A stretch of DNA of 38,498 nucleotides, taken from Alphaproteobacteria bacterium. Its GTDB lineage: Bacteria > Pseudomonadota > Alphaproteobacteria > Sphingomonadales > Sphingomonadaceae. The translations under genes were made by a program, and so were the position numbers. Shown here piece by piece: positions 27,143 through 35,387 of the stretch. The notes beneath the pieces are model-generated. The model did no database searches. It was not told the DNA's origin and worked only from the letters and a program-made list of their open reading frames with translations. The stretch spans positions 1-38,498 of the forward strand of contig JAHJHL010000178.1 in NCBI GenBank assembly GCA_018823905.1, in the 5' to 3' direction. The stretch's first letter is position 1. Every line of letters begins with the position of its first letter.

Positions 27143-27805
27143 ATGAAGAAGCTGGGTTTGGCTATCGCGATAGGTGCGCTTGCGGCGATGCCTGCAACAA
27201 GTATGGCTGCTGTCGTTGTGGATGGATCACCAACTGAACCGTTGCGTGACGGTTTCTGGACAAATAATTCAAGCGGTCAGAATTTTCTGGTGATGATCGA
27301 GTTGGCGTCCGCGACAAACATCACCGGATTTGAGATTTTTTCGGGTGCAGGTTACGCCGAGGTTGGCGACTCTATTCGCGTCAAAATCCGAGCCGACGTC
27401 GCGGGGTCTCCTGCCGCATCTAATCTATTCAGCTTTACAAATCCAATCGCCGGGGTTTCGCCAGTGAGCGGTTACAACGGCATTGTGAAAGTGACGTCTA
27501 ACTTTAGCGCGGTCTCTTTGGCCGCAGGGACTTACTGGTTTGGCATGTCTGGTGACAACGAGAATCAAACCTGGGCGTCGTTTGGGAGCGGCGGTTTTTT
27601 ACCTTCCCAGCGGCAGTTGTCAGGTGACAGGGTAGGAAACATTCCCGGCATTGGGAGGCTTGCATTCAATGTGCTCGATGATACCAGCGTTGCAGGGGCC
27701 GTTCCTGAACCGTCAACATGGATGCTACTTCTTCTTGGCTTCGGCGGCATCGGTTGGTCGATGCGTTCGCGTGGTTGGCAAACCACGCGCGCGCGATACA
27801 GGTAG
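27143..27805 (+). CDS. PEP-CTERM sorting domain protein
   Basis: Exported protein of 220 residues, function unknown. The signal peptide MKKLGLAIAIGALAAMPATS ends near residue 25. The middle reads like a beta-sandwich (FWTNNSSGQNFLVMIELASA, then ITGFEIFSGAGYAEVGDSI). The C-terminal signal is VPEPSTWMLLLLGFGGIGWS followed by a basic tail. ATG at 27143 is preferred over TTG at 27137 because AGGGG at 27132-27136 fits only it. Lower GC than the mobile module. No good terminator is seen after it. Confidence 0.88.
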   Translation: MKKLGLAIAIGALAAMPATSMAAVVVDGSPTEPLRDGFWTNNSSGQNFLVMIELASATNITGFEIFSGAGYAEVGDSIRVKIRADVAGSPAASNLFSFTNPIAGVSPVSGYNGIVKVTSNFSAVSLAAGTYWFGMSGDNENQTWASFGSGGFLPSQRQLSGDRVGNIPGIGRLAFNVLDDTSVAGAVPEPSTWMLLLLGFGGIGWSMRSRGWQTTRARYR

Positions 27806-28704
27806 GAGCATCGGGGTTCCGTAGGGTAAAAGCGGTCGGACGCCAGATGGAAAATCTTTAGAGCCTGCTGCTTCCAACAAGCTAACGGCCGGATTGATCA
27901 CCGCTGCTGACCGCTTCCAAAAGTTACTGCAAGAAGCGGCCGGCTACGTTCGACCGATTGTTCGCGTGCAACTCGGCCCACTCCCCGGAGATATAAAAAT
28001 ATCGACGTCACAGGAACCTGGATCAGGGTCGTTGCGTATTCTCGCCGAGCTTCAAAAGGCTATCGATTGAATGCTTCTACCGGGCCGCGCGTCGCGCGGT
28101 CCGGACTATCCGCACGATCCCTTTGTGCGTTGCAGCCGGTCTTGGCAGGGGGGGGCACTCTCGTCGGCCGGGTCGGCGAGTTAATCGATCGCGGCAGCTG
28201 TGAGAGATCAGACACCTGCGAATTCGCATTAACCGATCAGCGTTTTTGGACGGAATGATTGACCCTGCGTCGGGCTGGTCGAGCGCGTCGGCTGAAAATC
28301 GGCGGATCGACATGCGATCCGCCCCAAGCCGCGACGGGCGCAATCGGGGTCGTGCTGCACACACCGTCGAGTTGCTAATGGCCAGCGCGTTGCTGCTCTG
28401 CTGACTATTTGAGCTGAGCCTTGGTCCCCAAGTAGTCCCGATCCGGCAAAGCTGGAGGCAGGACGTCTGCACGACCCCGCGGCCAGTTTGACGCAGCTCC
28501 TGGGCATGGCCAATCACCTTGCCGCGCGCATCGGTCTGACCGGCATTCCCAGCTCGACCGCGAACATCCCCGCGCCGGCAGATCTGAAAAGAAGCCGTCA
28601 CTACGGACTGCCCAGAGTCTGCCAACGCGCGGTCCGTCTGATTGAGATTTCGGCCGCACTTAGAGTTGGATCGCCGAGCGTGGCTCCGTCCAAGGAACGA
28701 AGGA
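27806..28704. other. Long gene-free stretch
   Basis: Frames of 60 to 217 codons exist on both strands here, but none shows a domain, signal peptide or coherent composition. On the minus strand near 28405-28659 one frame ends RDYLGTKAQLK in a way that could be the tail of a decayed gene. I see no insertion-sequence ends, RNA gene or clear repeats. It may hold several degraded fragments. Confidence 0.35.
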
Positions 28705-29076
28705 CTAATCTGTACCGGCTGCGCGGACATTTCGCGAATTCATCATCCACATTATCACGCGGATCATCACTATCGTTAGCGCCGCGGCGGCGACATCGGC
28801 ATACCAGTCGGCAAGATCGCTCGAACGGTTCAGAACCGGAATGCCCTGAGCGATCTCGATCGCTCCCCCTATCAGGGCCAACGATCCTAATACCCAGAAC
28901 CATTTTGCTTTAGGATAAGCCCAACAAAACAGCGCGGTCAGAGTGGCGAACGCCAAGATATGCTGGGACTTGTCATTCGCAACGAGCACCGGTGGTGCCG
29001 GGCTCAGTGCGAAGTAAAGGGTCACGATGAGAGCCGCCCAAAAGGCAATTTTCGGAATTTGATTGATCATCGCCAT
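28705..29076 (-). CDS. VanZ-like membrane protein
   Basis: Protein of 123 residues with four predicted membrane segments: IAFWAALIVTLYFALSPAPP, ILAFATLTALFCWAYP, FWVLGSLALIGGAIEIAQG and a last one near ADVAAAALTIVMIRVI. VANDKSQHILAF and EIAQGIPVLNRSSDLADWYAD match the conserved pattern of VanZ-family proteins. The founding member gives low-level teicoplanin resistance, but most relatives have no known role and are often near exopolysaccharide loci. An alternative start is two codons downstream. It is isolated between PEP-CTERM genes. Confidence 0.85.
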   Translation of the reverse strand: MAMINQIPKIAFWAALIVTLYFALSPAPPVLVANDKSQHILAFATLTALFCWAYPKAKWFWVLGSLALIGGAIEIAQGIPVLNRSSDLADWYADVAAAALTIVMIRVIMWMMNSRNVRAAGTD

Positions 29077-29690
29077 TCATGGCTCCGCTATCGGTAATGT
29101 GGCCACCGCATAAGCCTCGCGAGCGGCAGCACGGTAGTTGTAACAGGTCCATGTTGCGCAAACTTCGGCATCCAAACGAGGCGTCCTTTGCGGCATGAAA
29201 AATTCGCATTCGCGGGTCGCGCGCTCTTTTGCGAAACCAGTGGCTCCCGTCAATCAGCATCACGGCGGCAAGCTTCTTAATCATGCCAGTCTGAGCCTAG
29301 CGTCCGCACGGTTTGGCTGGCGACCTGGAAACGACCCTCCGATGCTGGGCCTCTGATTCTGCTCGAAGCTGCGGCGATCGTCGTTGAAGGATGCTCGAAG
29401 TAAACAGGGGAGCCTTGCTGTCGCGTTCGACATCGCTTGTCGCCAAACGCAGTCGAAAGGGGCCTATTCCAGACGAGCTGGCACAACCCATATTATGATC
29501 TCGCGTTGCTTCCATGAGGCTTTGGTCGGGAAATTGCGCTCTCGCGTCGGTGTCGGTCGGTATCGAGCGAGCCCCTAACGAGCCGCTGCGCAATCGTTTC
29601 AAAACGAAACAACTATCAAATCCCCGTGGGCAGGGCATGGACTCTCGCCGAGAAATTTTACAGATGTTAGGAAATGTTATCGGGGGTGTT
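29077..29690. other. Intergenic region before the third PEP-CTERM gene
   Basis: No convincing gene; several overlapping frames have shadow-like or random composition. TGTTAGGAAAT occurs at 29665-29675, 15 bases before the next ATG. It must contain the promoters of the VanZ-like gene and of the third PEP-CTERM gene. Confidence 0.35.
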
Positions 29691-30242
29691 ATGAAAAGAC
29701 TTTGGCTCGCTTGTTCGTTCGCAGCATTGCTTGTGGCTTCGCCCGCGCAAGCGGCGTCGCTGATTGGTGACACCGTGACCTGCGAACAGGTCGGGGCGGG
29801 ATCCTCCTATTCTTGTTTCACCAACTCGGCCGTTGTCGGTGGCGGCCGGGAGTTTGTGGTAGGTGCCGCGCCCAATCCCGCCATTGGACTTAATTTCAAT
29901 GGCGGCGGGCTCCGGATCACGAACATCTCTGGGGGTTTTTTGGGTCTTACGCAGACCATTGTGTCGCTTTCGGATCTGTCGAAGGCGTTCACGAGCGCAA
30001 ACCTCAATAACTCGTCGATCATCGGCTTCACTGGAGCGGACGTGTCGATCCAAAGCGGGGTGCTGCAGCTCAATTTTGCCAATACGTTGTGGCTACCGAA
30101 TGCTACGGCCTTTGTTGCGCTGGATACAGCGTCAGCCGTACCCGAGCCCGGAACATGGGCGATGATGCTGTTGGGACTCGGTGCCATGGGCGCGGCCATG
30201 CGGTCGCGCCGTCGGCAGAAGGTCAGCGTCCGCTACGCTTGA
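29691..30242 (+). CDS. PEP-CTERM sorting domain protein
   Basis: Exported protein of 183 residues. The signal peptide MKRLWLACSFAALLVASPAQ cleaves near AASLIG. The mature part is short, with two cysteines (TCEQVGAGSSYSCFT) and a beta-rich body. The C-terminal signal is VPEPGTWAMMLLGLGAMGAA followed by RSRRRQK. Function is unknown; export and exosortase processing are inferred from the signal. The start at 29691 follows GGGGG at 29682-29686 and begins the signal peptide. A perfect terminator follows, so it is a single-gene unit. Confidence 0.87.
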   Translation: MKRLWLACSFAALLVASPAQAASLIGDTVTCEQVGAGSSYSCFTNSAVVGGGREFVVGAAPNPAIGLNFNGGGLRITNISGGFLGLTQTIVSLSDLSKAFTSANLNNSSIIGFTGADVSIQSGVLQLNFANTLWLPNATAFVALDTASAVPEPGTWAMMLLGLGAMGAAMRSRRRQKVSVRYA

Positions 30243-30270
30243 TTGGCTTGCGCATTTTGGGCAAAATCTG

Positions 30271-30300
30271 GGGCTCGGGTGTTAAACCCGAGCCCTTATT
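30271..30300 (+). terminator. Terminator after the third PEP-CTERM gene
   Basis: GGGCTCGGGT (30271-30280) pairs perfectly with ACCCGAGCCC (30286-30295) around GTTAA, and TTATT follows. It lies 28 bases after the stop. Confidence 0.8.
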
Positions 30301-30666
30301 GCGTCTCGCACTGACGAGCGTGGAGGTGAGGAGGCGTTCGCTCCGGCAGACGGCAACCCAAATCTGGAAAGGGCCCGACCCTAGGAGTGGGGAAGGGTCG
30401 GGCCAGTTTCTGGCGCGCGCCGCTGAAGGCGTGGCCAAATCATAACCCCGCCGTGCGGGTCGGAGCGCGGCGAGGTCAATGTGAACTTATACGGAAACCT
30501 ATGAAAGACCGGTGAATTACCGGGTCGAGCGTCCTAGCGGGAGGCAGAAGACCGAATGTCTCAGGAGTATAGAGCGCACACGCGTTGAGACAGCATCAGC
30601 CGCGGCGTTTGCAGACCGACGCGTTGCAGCGCGCAACGCCTTCAAAATGCGAAGCGCGTCGTCAGC
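30301..30666. other. Gene-free stretch with a hairpin
   Basis: No recognisable gene. An 11-bp perfect stem is at 30372-30404. The remaining frames are short and unremarkable. Confidence 0.35.
30372..30404. repeat. 11-bp perfect hairpin
   Basis: GGCCCGACCCT (30372-30382) pairs perfectly with AGGGTCGGGCC (30394-30404) around 11 bases. AGTTTC follows. It could be a second terminator for the upstream gene or the end of a small transcript. Confidence 0.55.
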
Positions 30667-30816
30667 ATGTCCAACCCTCGAAGAGCGACCAGCGCCCGCA
30701 GGGTCCTGGCAAATCGACGAAAGCACAGGCGGCCCGATCATGCGGCCAATGCCATGTCCCGAAATGACCCGCACTATCCGTCAGTTGGATTGACGATGAT
30801 GATGTTTAGGATATGA
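30667..30816 (+). CDS. Possible 49-residue protein
   Basis: A short frame reads MSNPRRATSARRVLANRRKH, then RRPDHAANAMSRNDPHYPSV and ends MMMFRI. It is basic, then has an ordered-looking Asp/His/Asn stretch, and a terminator follows 66 bases later. There is no clear ribosome site and I do not know a family. It may equally be a fragment of a decayed gene or chance. Confidence 0.2.
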   Translation: MSNPRRATSARRVLANRRKHRRPDHAANAMSRNDPHYPSVGLTMMMFRI

Positions 30817-30881
30817 TTTTTGCAACTTTGGCGACTCCAACGACCCGGAGAGTGGCTAAGGGGCTGCATTGGATATGCCGG

Positions 30882-30912
30882 AAAGGCCGCGTTCCACTGG
30901 CGCGGTCTTTTT
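30882..30912 (+). terminator. Terminator with TGCCGGAAAGGCC entry
   Basis: AAAGGCCGCG (30882-30891) pairs with CGCGGTCTTT (30901-30910), and five Ts cover the end. The entry sequence GCCGGAAAGGCC is shared with the repeat near 31.5 kb, so the two may be related. Confidence 0.6.
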
Positions 30913-31477
30913 GCCGTCCTCAAGATTGCCGGTGTGACAGTCCCGTCGATCCAACGCGACCCAAGTTGACAGGTTACGCTGAATCGGCTGACGACGAACT
31001 GTTCACGGCCATCGTTTCCGGATCGATGGTGTTATACCTCTCGCCTCCCTCTCGGAAAGAATGGGCGTCTTCACCGTCAAATGCCGCGACCGAATATCGA
31101 AGGTTTTTGTATCTTCCGCATTGATGCCGGAGAGAAATGGCAGAACATGCCGCAACAGATCTGATGCGAGATCAAGTGCTGGCGATCCCGGGGGTCAGAG
31201 GTGAGGCAACTTTCGTTGCGTCTCTGCGGCATCGCCAGCAACGTCGTTCATAGGGTCGGCGCGCTCGTCGCGCCATCCTGAAAATCTGTGCCCAAATTCC
31301 TGGTCCTGCCCTTCGAAGGTGAATTAACGTTCAAGGCCCGAACCCGTGCCGCGGCTGCGGTCACCGCCTAACTCCCCCCAGCCTGCTCTGCTGCCATCGC
31401 CATATTTGCCTATTTCGGGCGGACACCTAAGGGTGGGCTTTCCTCTTGCTCACCCACCCCCGGGGGGCAGCAGGAAA
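30913..31477. other. Gene-free stretch with a nested hairpin
   Basis: No credible gene. A short frame ending near 31124 has no family features. The main item is the nested hairpin at 31177-31240. A second dispersed repeat begins at 31478. Confidence 0.35.
31177..31240. ncRNA. Nested hairpin, possible structured RNA
   Basis: Outer stem TGCTGGCGAT (31177-31186) with ATCGCCAGCA (31231-31240) is perfect over 10 bp. Inside it CAGAG pairs with CTCTG, and GCAAC with GTTGC around a TTTC tetraloop. Three coaxial stems within 64 bases suggest a folded RNA or a cruciform target. No T run follows and no promoter can be assigned. Confidence 0.35.
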
Positions 31478-31550
31478 GTCAGTCTGCGGGCGGCGGAAAC
31501 GCGGCCTGCAGGCCGGAAAGGCCCTGCCGATTGCGGTGGGGCCTTTCTTG
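31478..31550 (+). repeat. Dispersed intergenic repeat with terminator, copy B
   Basis: Matches 17242-17316: GTCAGTCT, then G.CGGCG.AA, GGC.TG and CCGGAAAGGCCCTGCC. AAAGGCCCTGCC (31517-31528) pairs with GGTGGGGCCTTT (31535-31546), and TTTCTTG forms the tail. The match continues weakly upstream into a C-rich stretch. Compensating changes in the hairpin keep it paired in both copies. Confidence 0.55.
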
Positions 31551-31700
31551 TCGTTGGCGCCGATACCCAGTCAGCTGTTTGGCACCCGTGCTCGCAAAGG
31601 GGGAATGGGGCCAAATAAAGGGCGAATTCACGCCAATAATCCTGGTCGGCGACGGCAGAAACGCGCGAAGGCGTTGCATCATGATCGTCCGGTCTGGCGA

Positions 31701-32504
31701 TCAGTCGGCCCACGCCAGCAGCGCGCGTGCGCCAGGCTCGGGTATCAGGGGAGTCTCGCGGCTGACGATCACGCACTCGCCCGGCATCGCGGTAGAGTCT
31801 GCGACCTGGATTGTTCCTTTGAGAGGGATCACCATGATGTCATGCGGCGCATTGATATCGATGGGCCGACGATCATCAGTGATCTGTGCAACCGTGAAAT
31901 GTTTGGCACTTAGCAGGATCGCGGATCGCTCGGGCTCCACGTGCTTCTGTCGTTCGAACGGAAAAGGCCGAGCATCGGCAACGTCGCTGCCGTCCGCCAG
32001 ATGGAGTTCGCGCGGCCGTCCATAATCGTAAAGCCGAAACGTAATGTCGTTGTTCTGCTGAACTTCCAGCAGCGTGATCCCGGCCCCGATCGCGTGGATC
32101 GTGCCGGGGGGAATATGAAAGAGCATGCCTGGCTCGACCGGATGCCATTGGAGCAGTTTCTCGATCTCACCCGTGCGCGCAGCCGCTTGAAGCTCTTCAG
32201 CGTCGAGCGGGCGTATGGTGCCGATGCCTAAGGACGCTCCCGGTTTTGCATCGAGAATATACCAGCATTCTTCTTTTCCCGCGAGCAAACCGCGGGCGCG
32301 CGCCTGTTCATCATTGGGGTGAACCTGGATGGACAGAGCCTGCGAGGTGAAGAGATATTTGACGAGCAGCGAAAGTGGGGGTTCTTGCTCCGCTCTCTGA
32401 AACCAGATTTCTCCGATGTGCTTGCGCACGGGTATCTCAAAGGGGTGGGGAAGCCGTGTCACGCCCCAGGGCTTTTCTACCAGAACAGGGTGCAACTTGA
32501 TCAT
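31701..32504 (-). CDS. manA: Class I mannose-6-phosphate isomerase
   Basis: Interconverts mannose 6-phosphate and fructose 6-phosphate, supplying GDP-mannose for polysaccharides. The protein has 267 residues, the short form of the type I family. Zinc ligands are Q60 and H62 in QVHPNDEQA, E79 in GKEECWYIL and H137 in PPGTIHAIG. NNDITFRLYDYGR is the usual substrate-side motif. All key residues are present. It is divergent from a PEP-CTERM gene, and a 25-bp dyad sits between them. Together with pgm it fits an exopolysaccharide setting, although these two genes are 28 kb apart. Confidence 0.92.
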   Translation of the reverse strand: MIKLHPVLVEKPWGVTRLPHPFEIPVRKHIGEIWFQRAEQEPPLSLLVKYLFTSQALSIQVHPNDEQARARGLLAGKEECWYILDAKPGASLGIGTIRPLDAEELQAAARTGEIEKLLQWHPVEPGMLFHIPPGTIHAIGAGITLLEVQQNNDITFRLYDYGRPRELHLADGSDVADARPFPFERQKHVEPERSAILLSAKHFTVAQITDDRRPIDINAPHDIMVIPLKGTIQVADSTAMPGECVIVSRETPLIPEPGARALLAWAD

Positions 32505-32667
32505 GGCAGGTTGTTTTATCCGCAGGCGACGAACGAATTGGGTGAGACCGGAGTTCGTGGCTATCCTCTTGAAGGGGCCGCAATACCAGCGGATATGTTA
32601 AGATGTGGTCGATGATGGCACCTTCACAACGTGACCCAAGACCGGGATCGCAATCTTTCGGATTACA

Positions 32668-32692
32668 AATATGTGCCAAACTGGCACATATT
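32668..32692. promoter_or_regulatory. Perfect 25-bp dyad between manA and PEP-CTERM gene
   Basis: AATATGTGCCA (32668-32678) and TGGCACATATT (32682-32692) are perfect inverted arms around AAC. It lies 163 bases upstream of the manA start and 119 bases before the PEP-CTERM start, a position that can control both. It looks like a dimeric repressor or activator site. There is no T-run-based terminator context. Confidence 0.6.
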
Positions 32693-32811
32693 ATTCCATT
32701 CGCTGTTAAGTTTGCGTTGTGGAATTCTAACACTCTGATAGCGCGAACTTAATTCCGTGAAACAATTTTGCGTGTCCGGCGATTTTGGCGGCATTTGAAA
32801 AGGTAAATAAC

Positions 32812-33519
32812 ATGAAATCTGCCGCAAAAATCGTGCTTGCACTACTCATGACGTCGTCTGCCACCGGCGCTTCTGCAGCCACGACGGTAAGTTCGGATAA
32901 TGGCTGGTATGACAGCGCTGGGCTCCACACGCCCTCGAATGTCAACACCTATACCGGCGAAAATGGCAATCGCTTGTTGAATTCCTTTTATGCCTTCGAT
33001 TTGACCGGAATGGCTTCAGCGTCCGCGATCACGATTACATTCTTTGCCAACGGAATCTTTCAGACCGAGACCGGCTCGGAAACGGTTGGTCTTTACGATT
33101 ACGCGGGATCGATGAATTCGCTGCTGAACGGCACGGGCGGCACCGCTGCTTTCGCCGATCTTGGTTCGGGCAAATTGCTCGGGCAGCATACGATTACGGG
33201 CGTATCGTCCTCATCGATGCCTCTGTTCACGGTATCGCTGAGCTCGGATTTCGTGGCACAGTATAATGCGGCACTGGCGTCTGCCGACAAGCGCATCGCT
33301 TTGGGCGCCAAATTGCAGACGGTCACCCTTGGCGGTGCAGAGGACGCGATGTGGAGTTTTTCCGGCTTGCGCCCCGCCGCGCAGCTCAACATCACGGAAG
33401 GCGTTCCCGCCGTTCCCGAGCCGGCGACCTGGGCCATGATGCTTTTCGGCATCGGCATGATCGGCGCCGCGATGCGTAAAAAGAAGCCTTTGGGCCAAGG
33501 CAGCAGCCTGCTCGCATAA
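32812..33519 (+). CDS. PEP-CTERM sorting domain protein
   Basis: Exported protein of 235 residues, function unknown. The signal peptide MKSAAKIVLALLMTSSATGA ends near ASAATT. The body is beta-rich (LLNSFYAFDLTGMASASAIT, then TVGLYDYAGSMNSLLNGTGG). The C-terminal signal is VPEPATWAMMLFGIGMIGAA followed by RKKK. Its start at 32812 follows AAAAGGTAAATAAC; a start 27 bases upstream would precede the ribosome site. It is the fourth intact PEP-CTERM gene here. A strong terminator follows. Confidence 0.88.
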   Translation: MKSAAKIVLALLMTSSATGASAATTVSSDNGWYDSAGLHTPSNVNTYTGENGNRLLNSFYAFDLTGMASASAITITFFANGIFQTETGSETVGLYDYAGSMNSLLNGTGGTAAFADLGSGKLLGQHTITGVSSSSMPLFTVSLSSDFVAQYNAALASADKRIALGAKLQTVTLGGAEDAMWSFSGLRPAAQLNITEGVPAVPEPATWAMMLFGIGMIGAAMRKKKPLGQGSSLLA

Positions 33520-33541
33520 GATTTCGACGCGGTAATTAATG

Positions 33542-33573
33542 AAAGCCCGCCAGTTGTTGCTGGCGGGCTTTTC
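33542..33573. terminator. Terminator between PEP-CTERM gene and exported protein gene
   Basis: AAAGCCCGCCAG (33542-33553) pairs perfectly with CTGGCGGGCTTT (33560-33571) around TTGTTG, and TTTTC ends the plus-strand copy. The genes are convergent, so it may stop transcription from both sides. Confidence 0.8.
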
Positions 33574-33611
33574 TCTGAGCATTGAGTCGATTGGCGCCGC
33601 GCAGAAATCGC

Positions 33612-34118
33612 TTACCGGTATTTGGTCGCCATGATCGGTTCGGCAGTGAAGACGTTGACGATCTGACCCGGTGTCATCGTCGCCGATTTTCCCGTGATGA
33701 TCGCTGCGCCGAGCAGGGCGCCAGCCGTGTTACCGCGGCCTTCCTGCCGATGCATGCCGCGCAGCTTATAGCTGGCTTGGTGGACCCGCACCCAATCGAA
33801 CGACAGTTCGAATTTAGCTGACTTGCCAACGATACCTTTGCCGGTGCGCCATGTCACCTGCGCTTCGACGGGCGAGCCGCGCGGGATGAGAACGACGCCT
33901 TGGTATTCGACATCGTTTACGACCAGGAATTCGCGGGTCGTGCCTTCCTTCATTTCCTTCGAAGTGATTTCATTCGCCGGCGTCACCTGCACGAGCGCGT
34001 TGATCGGCAGCGTGATCGTTTGCGGTGCCGATAGTGCGGCGGGCGTCGATACGTCCTGCGCGAGGGCGGGCGCGGTGGCGACAGCGATGACCGCGCCAAG
34101 AACGACGATAAGCTTCAT
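33612..34118 (-). CDS. Small exported protein of unknown function
   Basis: Protein of 168 residues. The signal peptide MKLIVVLGAVIAVATAPALA ends before QDVS. The mature part contains ITSKEMKEGTTREFLVVNDV, VLIPRGSPVEAQVTWRTGKG and GNTAGALLGAAIITGKSATM. This beta-rich, Gly-ended layout recalls periplasmic proteins whose C-terminus resembles a glycine-zipper segment, but I do not know the family. The ATG at 34118 has GGGGAGAA upstream on the minus strand; a longer frame to 34187 would not start a signal peptide. It is monocistronic between a convergent PEP-CTERM gene and a recombinase. Confidence 0.8.
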   Translation of the reverse strand: MKLIVVLGAVIAVATAPALAQDVSTPAALSAPQTITLPINALVQVTPANEITSKEMKEGTTREFLVVNDVEYQGVVLIPRGSPVEAQVTWRTGKGIVGKSAKFELSFDWVRVHQASYKLRGMHRQEGRGNTAGALLGAAIITGKSATMTPGQIVNVFTAEPIMATKYR

Positions 34119-34220
34119 GATATTCTCCCCGAGTCGCTGAATGCGACCCCTCTGAAGGGGGGGATAGGCGGAAGTTCTTAGCGTCACGTCAACTGCATGA
34201 CGGCCCTTGAGCCGTGAGCG

Positions 34221-35387
34221 TCACAGGTCCAGCGTCGCAAGCGCCTGCGCTGCTGCGCCCCGGTTGAGGTGGCCATAGTGACGTTCGATCATTTCAGTGC
34301 TGGTGCCGCTGATCTGCGCGACGGCTAGTAGGGGCAAACCTTCGTTTATAAGATCGGTGATCGTGCTGTGCCGCAGGGTATAGGCGGTGGTTCCCTTTGG
34401 CAGCTTCGCATCCTCCACTGCTGCCCTCATCGGCCCGCGCCAGCTGTAATTGTCCCAACGCTTTCCGTTGGCCCGCGAGATCAACGGCTGGTGCTGTTCT
34501 TTCCCAGCAGATTGCTTGGCAAAAAGTTCGATTACCGCGGGAGGGATCAGAATCCGGCGACCTTTGCCGGCCTTGTCCCTGCCGATCGTCAATTCTCCGG
34601 TCCGCTCCTCAAAGTCTTCGACAACCAATTGGGCAGCCGCACCCGGACGCAGCGGAAGCAAGCAAAGTGTCCGAAAAAACGGCTCCGCCTCTTCGTCCAT
34701 GACAGCCAACAACGCTTTACGCTGATCCTTGTCCAAATAGAGGGTCCGCTGCCTGCTCGCATTTCGCACCGATTTCAGGGCTTCTTGCCACGCGGCTTCG
34801 GAGCCCGGCGCGCCAGGCGCCAGAACTTGATTCAGCGCCGCCCGCATCATCGCGATATCACGATTGACGGACGCGGGCGCGCGCGGCCGCGTGACTAGCG
34901 GCTTCTTCTTGCTTCGACTGACGAGCGACGGGATTTCCTCCAGTCGGGTTCGCCAGGCAACGAGGTGATGACGGCGCAGCCGGTGAAGCTTTATCTGTCC
35001 GATGGGATCGCCATACACATAGCGCCGAAAGCGGCCTTCGGCTTCCGGATTGGTCAAAGCATACCGACGACAGGCGTCCTCCACCGTGGTGGGCCGGTTC
35101 TCGAGATATCCGCCGGTGTCGACGAGCTGAGCAAAACGCTCCGCTTCCTGTTTGGCAAATACAAATCTCTCTCGCGCTGGCTCGTCTACGAACTCGCCGA
35201 GCGCCAGATAGCGATAGCGCCTGGCGTCTTCGTCATAGGCTCGGCTAATCCATGTGCCGGCGCCTTCGCGACGCGATGGCCGATAACCGAGATAGCACCC
35301 CGGACGCAGGCGCTGCCAATGGGGTTCGCGCTTCACCGGCAATGATTCGCGTTCGCGCACTCTGCTCAAATCCAGAGCCACAATCAC
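34221..35387 (-). CDS. Tyrosine recombinase / phage-type integrase
   Basis: Protein of 388 residues. The N-terminal part (about 1-110) carries arm- or core-binding segments, and the catalytic domain follows from about 200. Catalytic Arg is in LLPLRPGAAAQLV, the second Arg in YTLRHSTITDL, and the nucleophile is Tyr in MIERHYGHL. The HxxR histidine is replaced by Tyr (YTLR), as I recall for some relatives. It starts with GTG. No cargo, excisionase or attachment site is recognisable next to it. It may be a leftover of an older insertion. Confidence 0.88.
   Translation of the reverse strand: MIVALDLSRVRERESLPVKREPHWQRLRPGCYLGYRPSRREGAGTWISRAYDEDARRYRYLALGEFVDEPARERFVFAKQEAERFAQLVDTGGYLENRPTTVEDACRRYALTNPEAEGRFRRYVYGDPIGQIKLHRLRRHHLVAWRTRLEEIPSLVSRSKKKPLVTRPRAPASVNRDIAMMRAALNQVLAPGAPGSEAAWQEALKSVRNASRQRTLYLDKDQRKALLAVMDEEAEPFFRTLCLLPLRPGAAAQLVVEDFEERTGELTIGRDKAGKGRRILIPPAVIELFAKQSAGKEQHQPLISRANGKRWDNYSWRGPMRAAVEDAKLPKGTTAYTLRHSTITDLINEGLPLLAVAQISGTSTEMIERHYGHLNRGAAAQALATLDL

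Noticed and set aside
28077-28730. 217-codon minus-strand frame
   Set aside because: It overlaps the 3' end of the VanZ-like gene, has random-looking Arg/Ser-rich composition, no signal peptide and no motif.
29756-29775. TTGGTGAC as a possible second attachment site matching the tRNA-Glu end
   Set aside because: The match is only about eight to nine bases and lies inside the coding region of a PEP-CTERM gene.
32668-32700. TGGCAC as the -24 box of a sigma-54 promoter before the PEP-CTERM gene
   Set aside because: The matching -12 TTGC box at the right spacing is absent on either strand; the TGGCAC is part of the perfect dyad.
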